Positions 1-8,730 of a stretch of DNA of 64,000 bases are shown here, in pieces; position 1 is the stretch's first letter; each line of letters opens with the position of its first letter. Source of the DNA: Chitinimonas prasina (GTDB taxonomy: Bacteria > Pseudomonadota > Gammaproteobacteria > Burkholderiales > Chitinimonadaceae). The stretch is from positions 511,280 to 575,279 of the forward strand of contig NZ_BSOG01000002.1 of the NCBI RefSeq assembly GCF_030160395.1. The letters run 5' to 3'. The translations under genes were made by a program, and so were the position numbers. The notes beneath the pieces were generated by a model that ran no database searches, was not told the DNA's origin, and saw nothing but the letters and a program-made list of their open reading frames with translations.

Positions 1-1371
1 GCCCAGATTGGTCTCCTCGTAGCGCTCCAGCGCGGCCGAGAAATCGCCTATGGTGCTGAACAGGTCATAGTCGCGGCTGGCTTCCAGGCTGAAGCTGTCA
101 CCATCCTTGGGTACGCCATCCACCGACATCTTGCCGCCAAAATCCCATCCAGGGTACAGCGCACCAGTTTCACCGGTCTGCTGGGAAAAAATGATGTCCG
201 AACCTGCCGCGTACTTGCGCGGAAAGCTATTGGGGTTGCCGGCGCTGTCGGTGCGGGTTGCCGTCGGATTGGCGGCACTGGCGGTGCTGGTGGTGTAATT
301 CCAGCCGTCAATCAAGGAGGTGTTGTAGTTGGCCGAGGCCGTATCGTTGTCGATGATGTCGTAGCTGGTCAGCATCTTGGCCGGATTGTTCGGGTCCGGC
401 ACCGAGTGGAACTGCACCCGGTAGTTCTGGTTGTTGAGCGGATTGGCCCACTTTACCGGGTCGGTCACCACGCCGGGGCTGACAACCCCAGTGCCGCCGT
501 TGGCCTGCAGCTTGGCATCGAAGGTTGCCGTACCGTTCACGGCGGTAGGCTGGTTGCCTTGCGCCGTAATCACCATGCCCAGGGCAGACACACCGCCCAC
601 CAGCGCAGCATGCGACGCTACCGTGGTAGCGCCATCCGCCCGGGTGATAGTGTAGTTGCCACTGACACTGTCCCAGTCCACCCGGTAGTCTGATGCCACG
701 AAGCCCCCCGCCGGATCACGCGAAAACTGGATGGAACCGCCATCGCCCACCCTGATCGTACGCGGCAATTCAGGCTGGGTCTGCGCAGTCGTAAAGGTGC
801 CGTTGCCATTTTTGATCTTGACGAAGATATCCGATCCGGAATCCGATACCGGTATCTGCCGCGATGGCGACACCTGAACTGCGCGCTGGCCCTGGTCGCC
901 GTCATAGCGCACATTGCCGTAGCCTTGCTCATTGAATGGCTTGGTATCGCCCTTGAAGCCGGCAAACAGGTACAGCCCGTTGCCATCCGTCGTATTCGCC
1001 AGCCCCAGCAACTCCTGGTACTTGCCACGGATGTCGGCCTCCACCATACGCTTCTCGGCATTGGTCAGCGTGGTAGCACCCGACTGCACCGCCAGTTGCT
1101 GGATATCCTGTATGACGCCGATAGCATGCTGCAGATTGGCCTCGGTCAGTGCCATGGTGTCATTGGCGTACTTCACATTGGTGACGTACTGCTCGTTCTG
1201 CCGTGTCGCCTGGGTCAGATCCAGCGAACGGGCCGAGGACACCGGGTCATCCGAAGGCGTCAATATCTTGCGGCCAGTCGATAGTTGATTCTGCAGCTTG
1301 AACAGATCAACCTGGCGATTGTTCATATTGAACACGCCCAGGTTGTAGATGGAACTGGTGGCGACACGCAT
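1..1371 (-). CDS. flgL: Flagellar hook-filament junction protein FlgL (HAP3), C-terminus cut by window edge
   Basis: FlgL forms the second hook-filament junction ring, between FlgK and the flagellin filament, outside the cell. Reading the minus strand from the ATG at 1371 gives 457 open codons to the window edge. The N-terminus (MRVATSSIYNLGVFNMNNRQ) followed by LSTGRKILTPSDDP is the flagellin-like D0/D1 helix typical of FlgL; the C-terminal helix lies outside the window. A GGAG ribosome-binding site sits just upstream of the ATG. The central part (about residues 170-457) is a long beta-rich insert, so the protein exceeds the usual 300-400 residues. It is the last visible gene of flgJ-flgK-flgL, 29 bp after flgK. 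Confidence 0.9.
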   Translation of the reverse strand, partial: MRVATSSIYNLGVFNMNNRQVDLFKLQNQLSTGRKILTPSDDPVSSARSLDLTQATRQNEQYVTNVKYANDTMALTEANLQHAIGVIQDIQQLAVQSGATTLTNAEKRMVEADIRGKYQELLGLANTTDGNGLYLFAGFKGDTKPFNEQGYGNVRYDGDQGQRAVQVSPSRQIPVSDSGSDIFVKIKNGNGTFTTAQTQPELPRTIRVGDGGSIQFSRDPAGGFVASDYRVDWDSVSGNYTITRADGATTVASHAALVGGVSALGMVITAQGNQPTAVNGTATFDAKLQANGGTGVVSPGVVTDPVKWANPLNNQNYRVQFHSVPDPNNPAKMLTSYDIIDNDTASANYNTSLIDGWNYTTSTASAANPTATRTDSAGNPNSFPRKYAAGSDIIFSQQTGETGALYPGWDFGGKMSVDGVPKDGDSFSLEASRDYDLFSTIGDFSAALERYEETNLG

Positions 1372-1400
1372 GCTATTTACTCCTGCAGATCAATCGCTGC

Positions 1401-4052
1401 TTAACGGCCTATGTTCAGGACTTCCTCGAATGCCTTCTGGGCAATCTGGATTACCCGGCTCGATGCCAGATAGGCCTGCTGGTAGATAAGCAGATTTGAT
1501 GCCTCCTCATCGAGATTGACCCCTGACGCTTCTGCCAGCTTGGTTTGCGACTGCATCAACAGCTGGGATTGAGCCGCCTCGTTGATATTGACCTGGTTGG
1601 CGCGCACGCCCACATCGGCTACCAGCTTGCTGTATGCACCCTGGTAGCTGGCCGTGCCTCCGCTAAGGATATTGGTAGTCTGCAGCTTGCCCAGCGCCAG
1701 CATATTGCGGGAATCGGCCTTGCCGCCGGTGTTGGGTTCGACCAGGAAGGTATCCCGGGCTGCGGGCACGCCGGTGATCTGCACGGTCCAGCCGTTGTAG
1801 GAGATATTGCCGTTCGAGGTATAGGCCTGTGAGCTGAACTGCACGGTCATACCGCCATCCACCACATTGCCGGTAGCCGGGTCCAGGCTGTTGCCACCCG
1901 ACACGATATTGCCGCTGCGATCGACAATATTGCCGGTATTAGGCTGGAAGCGGTTGCCGGTTGCCGGGTCGATCACCTCGCCAGTGCTTGGGTTCACCAG
2001 GTTGAAGCGGGTCGCCGTTTCGAACCGTATCGCCACCGGCGTCTTCATATCGGTGTTGATGGGCATGGTGGTGACCACGCCAGCCGATATATTGGCCGTC
2101 CCGGTGTTCTTGCGCGGGTCTATCACGAAGCGGTCACCGGCGACAGGTGGGCCGCCACCGTCGGTAATCTGCACGGTCCAACCGTTGTAGCTGATGTTGT
2201 TACCGGAGGTGTAAGTCTGGTTGGCTGCCAGCACGGTACCCGTGTTGGCATCGCGGATATCAAAGGTGCCCGCAGCCGTAAACAGTATCTCGATCTTCTT
2301 GGCCGCCACCCCACCCTGTGCCGCCACTGAAGCCGATACGCTGTTGATCAGCGCGCCACCGGTGTTGGCGGCATTGGCCGACGAGGCGATGCTGAAGGTA
2401 TCTGATGAGGTACGGATGGGGGCCGCTGCCGCCACCTTGGCCGTATCCTTGATCATCACCGTCATCTCATCGGCAAAGCCACGGGTAGGCAGTACCGTAA
2501 AGCGATCCCCCGCCACCATATTGCCGGCATTGATGCGGAAGGACAGGCCATCAATCTCGATAGGCGGGTTGGCCCAGGCCGAAGCATTGATATTGAACTG
2601 GGCGCCATCCTCCCTGCGCACTACCCGGTAATCTGGGCCGTCAAAGATGAATTCGTAATCGCTGGTGGTCAGCTTGCTGATATCGGATATCGAGACCTGC
2701 AGATCGGCATTGCCTTGGTTCCGTCCATTGGCGATCACTTCGGAGGCGGCGGGCCTGAAGCTGATGCCTACATTCTCGCCAGCCAGCAGATCAGGGCCGG
2801 TAGGTGGGTTCACATTGGGGTTGATCTCCAGCTTGAAGCGGACACCAAAGGCGGTGAAGCCAGTGGCGCTGGTCAGCTCGCCCGATGCCAGGCTGACAGT
2901 GGCGGTTTGCCCATCAGTCAGCCGGGTGATGGTGTAGTTGGTGCCGGTATTGTCCAGCGCGATATTGTAATCACTCTCGACGAAGGGACGTACCGATGTC
3001 AGCTCAGCCGTCAGGCTCACCTGGTTGCCACCTACGCGTGGCTGGGCGCTAATGCGTTCGGTGGGGAACTGGAAGAAATTGCCGCCATATTGGCCGTTCA
3101 GATCCTGCCCCTTGCGGTGCTGCTCGTTGAAGGTCTGCGCCAGCGCTAGCGCCACCCGGCCAAGGGAATTCTGCGAGACATCCAGCACTTCCTTGCGGAA
3201 TTCCAGCACGCCGCCCAAGGAGCCGCCGGTAATCATCTCGGAAGGAATGACAGCAGTCACGCCAAACTGCTGGTAGGCCACATCCAGGCGGGATGGATCA
3301 TCCACCGCCTGCACGGCGCCCAAGGTGAACGAGCGGTTGCCCACCACCAGGTTCTGGCCATTGCCGATAAAGATGTTGTAGCTGCCATCGGTCTGCTTGA
3401 TGACCGTGGATTTGACGTACTGGTTCAGCTGGGTGACCAGATGATCACGCTTGTCCAGCAAGTCATTGGGCAGGTTGTTACCCACCGTGGTGGACAGGAT
3501 GATCTGGTCGTTCAGGTGGGCAATCTGGCCGGTGATGGAGTTGATATTGCCTACCGTGGCCTGAATCTCGGTATTCACATCGCTGCGCAGCGTCTGCATG
3601 CGCGAATCCACCGTCTGCAGCTTGGTGATCATGGATTCAGCCAAGCCCAATAAGGATTGCCGTGCGGTCACATCCTGCGGGTTATTGGCCACCGTCTGCA
3701 CACCGGTGAAGAAGTCCTGCAACGAGGGCGAAAAACCGGCAGAAGGGTCGGCCAGCAGATTGTCTAGATCAGCCAGGTGGGATTTGAGGTTGGTCAGGTA
3801 CCCGGCCTGCGCCTGTGCTGTCTGCACCTGACGGCCAACAAACTCGTTGTAGATACGCGTAATGGTATCGACCTGTGCGCCACGGCCCAGGAAGCCACCG
3901 CCGGTGGGCGTGGGCTCTACCGCGCTCTGGCTGATCACCTGCCTGTTGTAGCCGGGTGTGCTGGCATTGGCGATATTGTGGCTGGTGGTGGTCAGCCCAA
4001 TTTGAGCCGCCTTCAGACCCGATACTGCGATGCCGTAAATACCGTTACCCAT
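1401..4052 (-). CDS. flgK: Flagellar hook-associated protein FlgK (HAP1), enlarged
   Basis: FlgK is the first hook-filament junction protein. The N-terminus (MGNGIYGIAVSGLKAAQIGL, then SHNIANASTPGYNRQ) and the C-terminus (EEASNLLIYQQAYLASSRVIQIAQKA written in parts: EEASNLLIYQQA, YLASSRVIQIAQKA) are diagnostic D0/D1 segments. At 883 residues it is well above the common 450-650. The extra length is tandem beta-modules at about residues 360-435, 464-530, 584-651 and 671-777; the last two share the exact string ISYNGWTVQIT. A short region at 694-734 contains DPATGN twice and GNIV twice, a young-looking internal duplication. It lies between flgJ and flgL and is exported by the flagellar type III apparatus. 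Confidence 0.95.
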   Translation of the reverse strand: MGNGIYGIAVSGLKAAQIGLTTTSHNIANASTPGYNRQVISQSAVEPTPTGGGFLGRGAQVDTITRIYNEFVGRQVQTAQAQAGYLTNLKSHLADLDNLLADPSAGFSPSLQDFFTGVQTVANNPQDVTARQSLLGLAESMITKLQTVDSRMQTLRSDVNTEIQATVGNINSITGQIAHLNDQIILSTTVGNNLPNDLLDKRDHLVTQLNQYVKSTVIKQTDGSYNIFIGNGQNLVVGNRSFTLGAVQAVDDPSRLDVAYQQFGVTAVIPSEMITGGSLGGVLEFRKEVLDVSQNSLGRVALALAQTFNEQHRKGQDLNGQYGGNFFQFPTERISAQPRVGGNQVSLTAELTSVRPFVESDYNIALDNTGTNYTITRLTDGQTATVSLASGELTSATGFTAFGVRFKLEINPNVNPPTGPDLLAGENVGISFRPAASEVIANGRNQGNADLQVSISDISKLTTSDYEFIFDGPDYRVVRREDGAQFNINASAWANPPIEIDGLSFRINAGNMVAGDRFTVLPTRGFADEMTVMIKDTAKVAAAAPIRTSSDTFSIASSANAANTGGALINSVSASVAAQGGVAAKKIEILFTAAGTFDIRDANTGTVLAANQTYTSGNNISYNGWTVQITDGGGPPVAGDRFVIDPRKNTGTANISAGVVTTMPINTDMKTPVAIRFETATRFNLVNPSTGEVIDPATGNRFQPNTGNIVDRSGNIVSGGNSLDPATGNVVDGGMTVQFSSQAYTSNGNISYNGWTVQITGVPAARDTFLVEPNTGGKADSRNMLALGKLQTTNILSGGTASYQGAYSKLVADVGVRANQVNINEAAQSQLLMQSQTKLAEASGVNLDEEASNLLIYQQAYLASSRVIQIAQKAFEEVLNIGR

Positions 4053-4100
4053 GATTTCCTACCTCTGCCGCCCATGTGTCGGCACGTCTATCGTTATTGC

Positions 4101-5006
4101 TCAGGCAGCCTTATAGGCCTTCAGCGCCGGGTGCTCAGCCACGCGGGCCAGCTTGTCGGCATAAGCCGGGTCGGTGGCATAGCCACCTGCTTGCAGTTCC
4201 TTGCCGAAGACCTTGGCATCTGCACCGGCCTGCGCCGCATCGCCATAGCGCGAAGACAGCAGGCGTGCGTAATCGGCAAAGGCTTCGGCATAGCTGTCGT
4301 AGACACGGAAACGTTCCACCCGCTTCTGCGCTACGCCATCTACGTATTCGGTGGTGGTAATGTCCGTGGTCTTGCCTGCCCAACCCCGGCCAGCCTTGAT
4401 GCCGAACAGGTTGTGGCTGTTGTTGCCATGGGCATCGACTATGGGTTTCTTGCCCCAGCCGCTTTCCAATGCGGCATGTGCCAGCATCAAATGGGGCGAC
4501 AAACCCAGCGATTGCGCAGCGGCAAGGGCAGACTGGCCGATGTCGCCTATGAACTCGCCGGCATCGCCAGCCACTGCCGCAACCGGAGCGGCAAGCTTTG
4601 CCGCCACGTTAGCCGCCGCATTGCCCCCCCAACTACCGCGCGCGGGGCTGCGCTGCATGATCTGCAAGCTTTCGGGGTTGTTCATCCGCTCTATCTGGGC
4701 GGCGATCAAATCTGCCAGCCCCAGGCCACGACCAGCACCGCTGGTCATGTTCTGCGATAGCTGCTGGTCATACATGGACTGGAACATGCCCACCGTGCTG
4801 CTTTCCAGCTCATCAAACTTGGGTGTCGCGTCACGCATGGATTTCATCACCATGTCGAGAAACATCTTCTCGAACTGACCCGCCACCTCGCGTGCAGCCC
4901 CTTTGGGGTCCTTGGCTAGCCGGGCGCGCAGATCACCCACAGCCTGCGCATCTATCGCGAGCTTGGCGTTGAGGCTGGCATCAGTGGGGTTGGCAGTGAG
5001 TTGCAT
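4101..5006 (-). CDS. flgJ: Rod-assembly protein and peptidoglycan hydrolase FlgJ
   Basis: FlgJ caps the growing rod and opens the peptidoglycan in the periplasm. Residues 35-110 carry the rod-binding domain (GQFEKMFLDMVMKSMRDA, DQQLSQNM). Residues 150-300 form the muramidase-type (GH73) domain, with candidate catalytic Glu181 in HAALESGWG and Glu220 in TTTEYVDG. I chose the ATG at 5006 (301 residues, family-like start MQLTAN); the frame stays open to a TTG at 5048, but the extension does not look like FlgJ. It heads the downstream flg sub-operon, behind a terminator that separates it from flgI, so it probably has its own promoter. Confidence 0.93.
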   Translation of the reverse strand: MQLTANPTDASLNAKLAIDAQAVGDLRARLAKDPKGAAREVAGQFEKMFLDMVMKSMRDATPKFDELESSTVGMFQSMYDQQLSQNMTSGAGRGLGLADLIAAQIERMNNPESLQIMQRSPARGSWGGNAAANVAAKLAAPVAAVAGDAGEFIGDIGQSALAAAQSLGLSPHLMLAHAALESGWGKKPIVDAHGNNSHNLFGIKAGRGWAGKTTDITTTEYVDGVAQKRVERFRVYDSYAEAFADYARLLSSRYGDAAQAGADAKVFGKELQAGGYATDPAYADKLARVAEHPALKAYKAA

Positions 5007-5063
5007 GGCGCTTGTCGGTTTCGAGTAGGCTCGAACCAGACAAAGCAAAGATGATGCCTGACT

Positions 5064-5092
5064 ATATTACCTATACAATTCAATAGCTTGAA
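5064..5092 (-). promoter_or_regulatory. Weak candidate sigma-70-type promoter for flgJKL
   Basis: On the minus strand TTCAAG, 17 bases, then TAATAT lies about 60 bases before the flgJ ATG. Both boxes are imperfect (3/6 and 4/6). A promoter is expected here because a terminator separates flgI from flgJ. No sigma-28 match was seen in the gap. Confidence 0.25.
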
Positions 5093-5164
5093 CTGAAAAT
5101 AATGGGCAATTCCAATCATCAGACCAGGTGGGCGGCAAGAACTGCCACCTGCAGCAAATGGCAA

Positions 5165-5187
5165 CAAAAAAGGGCGCCAAGGCGCCC
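5165..5187 (-). terminator. Rho-independent terminator after flgI
   Basis: On the minus strand, GGGCGCC-TT-GGCGCCC is followed by TTTTTT, 24 bases after the flgI stop. The stem is perfect. It splits the flg gene set into flgB-I and flgJ-L. Confidence 0.8.
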
Positions 5188-5210
5188 TCCTCTACTACGC
5201 GGTTTGGGGG

Positions 5211-6323
5211 TCAGATCACTTCCAGATCCGCCTTCAGCGCACCAGCAGATTTCATGGCCTGCAGTATGGCCAGCAGATCCTGCGGCGTGGCACCTATCTG
5301 GTTAAGCGCGCGCACCACTTCGTTGAGCGAAGCACTACGCGGCACTGCCGTCACGCCGCCTTTTTCCGCCTTCACTTCCACATCGGCATTCTGTACCGGC
5401 TGGGTATCGCCGCCGGATAGCGGCTTGGGTTGGCTGACTTCATTCTTGGCCGAGATGGTCACCGTCAGGTTACCGTGCGATATCGCACACGGCTCCAGCG
5501 TTACTGCCTTGTTCATGACCACCGACCCAGTACGGGCATTGATGATTACGCGGGCCACCGCATCTGCCGGAATCACGTTCAGGTTCTCGAGCTTGGCCAT
5601 GAAGCTGACACGTGCGTCGGGGTCCTGTGGTGCGCGAACTTGTATGGTGCGGGCATCCAGCGCACGGGCGGTAGACGCCCCCATACCGGTATTGATGACC
5701 TGCGCAACCTTGCTGGCGGTGCTGAAATCCGCATCATGCAGCGCCAGCGTGATGTAGTCGCCCTCGCCTACGCCACCAGGCACTTCGCGCTCCACCGTAG
5801 CACCATTGGGTATGCGCCCTACCGCCAGTTGGTTGACCTGGGTGCTGGAGCCCCCGGCCGATGCGCCCGCACCCGCCACGATCACATTGCCCTGAGCAAT
5901 GGCGTAAACCTGGCCATCCGCCCCCTTGAGCGGGCTCATCAGCAGCATGCCACCGCGCAAGCTCTTGGCATTGCCTATCGATGACACGGTGACATCAATG
6001 GCCTGACCTGAACGTGAATAGGGCGGCAAGGTACCGGTTACGGTCACTGCCGCCACATTCTTGAGCTGGAGACTGGTCCCTGGGGGCAATTGCACCCCCA
6101 GCTGGGTGAGCATATTGATGACGCTCTGCACGGTAAACGGTGTCTGTGTGGTCTGGTCACCGCTACCATCGAGGCCCACCACGATGCCGTAGCCTATCAA
6201 CTGGTTGGGCCTGACCCCGCCTATGCTGGCCAGCTCCTTGATTTTCTGGGCGTAAACCGTACTGCAGCCAAGGGCCAGGAGTAGACAGGCTATCAGGCGG
6301 ACTGCGGTACGGTTTAGAAGCAT
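5211..6323 (-). CDS. flgI: Flagellar P-ring protein FlgI
   Basis: FlgI builds the P ring around the rod in the periplasmic peptidoglycan layer. The 370-residue product from the ATG at 6323 starts with a Sec signal peptide (hydrophobic LIACLLLALG, cleavage likely after VYA), followed by KIKELASIGGVRPNQLIGYGIVVGL (seen as KIKELASIGGVRPNQL and IGYGIVVGL), the hallmark of FlgI. The C-terminus (GATPQDLLAILQAMKSAGAL) also matches the family. An in-frame upstream extension to 6389 would spoil the signal peptide and overlap flgH, so the internal ATG, 4 bases after flgH, is preferred. Confidence 0.96.
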   Translation of the reverse strand: MLLNRTAVRLIACLLLALGCSTVYAQKIKELASIGGVRPNQLIGYGIVVGLDGSGDQTTQTPFTVQSVINMLTQLGVQLPPGTSLQLKNVAAVTVTGTLPPYSRSGQAIDVTVSSIGNAKSLRGGMLLMSPLKGADGQVYAIAQGNVIVAGAGASAGGSSTQVNQLAVGRIPNGATVEREVPGGVGEGDYITLALHDADFSTASKVAQVINTGMGASTARALDARTIQVRAPQDPDARVSFMAKLENLNVIPADAVARVIINARTGSVVMNKAVTLEPCAISHGNLTVTISAKNEVSQPKPLSGGDTQPVQNADVEVKAEKGGVTAVPRSASLNEVVRALNQIGATPQDLLAILQAMKSAGALKADLEVI

Positions 6324-6327
6324 CGGG

Positions 6328-6999
6328 TCAGAATGGCAGGAAGCTGAAGAAGAATCGCTGCAGCCAGCCGGCACGGTCGGCGGATGCAATCGTACCGCTG
6401 CCCATTTCTTCTATGCGGGCCTCGGCAATCTTGTTTGAGGATACCATATTGCCCGCTTTCACATCGGCCGGGTTGACGATGCCCGATACTCGCAAATAAC
6501 TGATTTCGCCACGGATATTGACCTGCTTCTCGCCGGCTATCACCAAGTTGCCATTGGCCAGCACATCCACCACCTGTGCTGTGATCTGCCCACGGAAGCT
6601 GTTGCTGGAACTGGCTGTGCCCTTGCCATCATGCTTGTTGGTTGACTGCGTATCGAGCGCCAGTCCGCCCAATATGCCTCGGAAGAAGTTCGAGCTGGCA
6701 TTGACATCCACCTCGGTACTGTTCTCGCTGGTCCGCTCGGCCTTATTGGCAGAATTGCTGCTGGCGTTGATCTGTTCTTCAATCAGCACCGTCAGGTTGT
6801 CACCCATATGCCGGGCCAGCCTGTCCTCAAACAGCGAGCGGGCCGTTGCCGCCTGGTAGATGCTGCCCCGCCCTGCCGCAACCTGCGGCTGCGCCATGGG
6901 CCGTACACTGGTCGGTTGGGTGACGATGGTCGGTGGGATGCTGCTGGCGCAAGCGCTGAGCAACAACACGGCAATCAGGCTGAAGGTGTTACGTATCAT
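6328..6999 (-). CDS. flgH: Flagellar L-ring lipoprotein FlgH
   Basis: FlgH forms the outer-membrane L ring. The ATG at 6999 has an AGGAG site 8 bases upstream and gives 223 residues. The lipobox LLSAC places the acylated cysteine at residue 17. Downstream motifs YQAATARSLFEDRLARHMGD and ITAQVVDVLANGNLVIAGEK match FlgH. The stop is 4 bases before the flgI ATG, suggesting translational coupling. Confidence 0.95.
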   Translation of the reverse strand: MIRNTFSLIAVLLLSACASSIPPTIVTQPTSVRPMAQPQVAAGRGSIYQAATARSLFEDRLARHMGDNLTVLIEEQINASSNSANKAERTSENSTEVDVNASSNFFRGILGGLALDTQSTNKHDGKGTASSSNSFRGQITAQVVDVLANGNLVIAGEKQVNIRGEISYLRVSGIVNPADVKAGNMVSSNKIAEARIEEMGSGTIASADRAGWLQRFFFSFLPF

Positions 7000-7050
7000 G
7001 GCCAGGCTCCTGTCAGTATTTTGCTTATGCCATTGGTTCACGTACGTGGT

Positions 7051-7833
7051 TTACAGCTGTGTCAGCTTCTGCAACATCTGATCCGAAGTCTGGATGGAGC
7101 GCGAATTGATCTCAAAGGCCCGCTGCGCCTGGATCATATTGATCAGCTCTTCGGTGATGTTGACGTTGGAGGTTTCAACATACTGCTGGTTGAGCACACC
7201 CAGGCCTGTCTGTCCCGGCGTACCGGCCTGCGGCGCACCAGATGCCGCGGTCTCCAGATAGAGGTTCTCGCCCACGCTCTGTAAACCGGCCGGGTTGATG
7301 AAGGTCGCCAGTTGTATCGTGCCTATCTGGGTAGCCTGGGTCTGCCCAGCCTGCAAGGCGGTCACTATGCCGTCACGGCTGACACCAAACTGCAAAGCAC
7401 CTTCCGGTACGGTGATGTTGCCTTGCAAGGGGTAGCCTTCAGCCGTAACGATTACCCCCTGATTATTCAACTGAAAGGCACCATCCCGGGTATAGCCTAT
7501 GGTGCCGTCCGGCATCTCGATCTGGAAGAAGCCGCGGCCATTGATGGCAATATCGTAGGGATTGTCGGTCAGCTGCAGATTGCCCTGGGTGTGGATGCGC
7601 TCTGTAGCAACCGGCTTGACCCCGGTACCCAGCTGCAGTCCCGTGGGCAGTTGTGTCTGCTGGCTGGTCGCGCCGCCTGGCTGGCGCAGCGTCTGGTACA
7701 GCAGATCTTCAAAAATCGGCCGGCTACGCTTGAAGCCGTTGGTATTGACGTTGGCCAGGTTATTGGAGATGACGTCGATGTTCATCTGCATCGCGTCCAT
7801 GCCTGTCTTGGCAACCCACAGAGAGCGCATCAT
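7051..7833 (-). CDS. flgG: Distal rod protein FlgG
   Basis: FlgG forms the distal rod that passes through the P and L rings. The 260-residue product has the rod/hook N-terminal signature ([18 protein letters not shown]) and the C-terminal signature ([19 protein letters not shown], ending LQKLTQL). Length and sequence are ordinary for the family. A second ATG lies one codon downstream of the first; the AAGGA site serves either. It sits between flgF and flgH in standard order. Confidence 0.96.
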   Translation of the reverse strand: MMRSLWVAKTGMDAMQMNIDVISNNLANVNTNGFKRSRPIFEDLLYQTLRQPGGATSQQTQLPTGLQLGTGVKPVATERIHTQGNLQLTDNPYDIAINGRGFFQIEMPDGTIGYTRDGAFQLNNQGVIVTAEGYPLQGNITVPEGALQFGVSRDGIVTALQAGQTQATQIGTIQLATFINPAGLQSVGENLYLETAASGAPQAGTPGQTGLGVLNQQYVETSNVNITEELINMIQAQRAFEINSRSIQTSDQMLQKLTQL

Positions 7834-7895
7834 GGCGGCTATCCTTTCGTCTTTCCTGTCGTTTTTTTCGTATCTTGCTGGTACTGGCTGGCGGC

Positions 7896-8633
7896 TTAGC
7901 TTACGGCCATGATCTGTGCGGCAGCCTTGGCGTTCTGATCAGCTGTTTGCAACATTCGTACCTGAAGATCGTAGTTGCGCTGGTAATCAATCATTTTCAC
8001 CAGTTGATCCACCGCATTGACGTTGCTGGCCTCCAGCGCGCCATTGGTCATCTGTACGCTGGCGTCGACCTGGGCTGGCTGACCATCGCGCAGCCTGAAC
8101 AACCCATCGCTGCCACGTTCCAGCTGCAGCTCGTCTGGCCTCACCAGCTTGATGCGGCCTATCTCATTGCTCTGCGCAGGGTCATTGGCCGGTGCAGCAG
8201 TGATCGTGCCGTCCTTGCCAAAGGTCACGATGCTGTTTTCGGGAATGATGATGGGGCCGCCATCGCCCTGCACGGGATAGCCCTCGCGGGTCTTGAGCAG
8301 GCCCGTCGCGTCGATTTCCAGGCTACCGTTGCGGGTATAGGCCTCGCCATTGCCAGTCTGGACTGCGAACAAACCCTCGGTCGTGATGGCGATATCCAGC
8401 TCACGTCCGGTGGTCTGCAGGGAGCCAGGGCTGAAATCCGAACCTATTGTCTGTTCCAGCGTATAGCTGCGGGTCTGGTATCCGGTGCCGCCGACGGCTT
8501 GCACGGCGCGAGACGCCGCCAACTCCTGCTTGAAGCCAGGCGTGGTGGCGTTGGCCAGGTTGTTGGCGACGGTGGCCTGCTGCAGACTGGCGTGCTTCGC
8601 CCCTGTCATGGCCGTGTAGATAAGCCGATCCAT
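7896..8633 (-). CDS. flgF: Proximal rod protein FlgF
   Basis: FlgF is a proximal rod component. The start [19 protein letters not shown] and [16 protein letters not shown] are typical of FlgF; the end has [21 protein letters not shown] chose the ATG at 8633 (245 residues, GAGAG upstream) over an upstream in-frame ATG at 8654, because family members start with MDR-(L/I)-(I/V)Y. Exported by the flagellar secretion system. Confidence 0.95.
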   Translation of the reverse strand: MDRLIYTAMTGAKHASLQQATVANNLANATTPGFKQELAASRAVQAVGGTGYQTRSYTLEQTIGSDFSPGSLQTTGRELDIAITTEGLFAVQTGNGEAYTRNGSLEIDATGLLKTREGYPVQGDGGPIIIPENSIVTFGKDGTITAAPANDPAQSNEIGRIKLVRPDELQLERGSDGLFRLRDGQPAQVDASVQMTNGALEASNVNAVDQLVKMIDYQRNYDLQVRMLQTADQNAKAAAQIMAVS

Positions 8634-8730
8634 GCAACTCTCCCAGAGCGGCAAAGCTCGCCGGTTGCCCGGTAAACCTTGCCGGTCGTTTAACGATCCG
8701 CGCGGAGAGCGCTAGGTCGGCTCTGAGGCG

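Noticed and set aside
5007-5048. Longer FlgJ starting at a TTG
   Set aside because: The added 14 residues do not resemble FlgJ and a family-like ATG exists at 5006.
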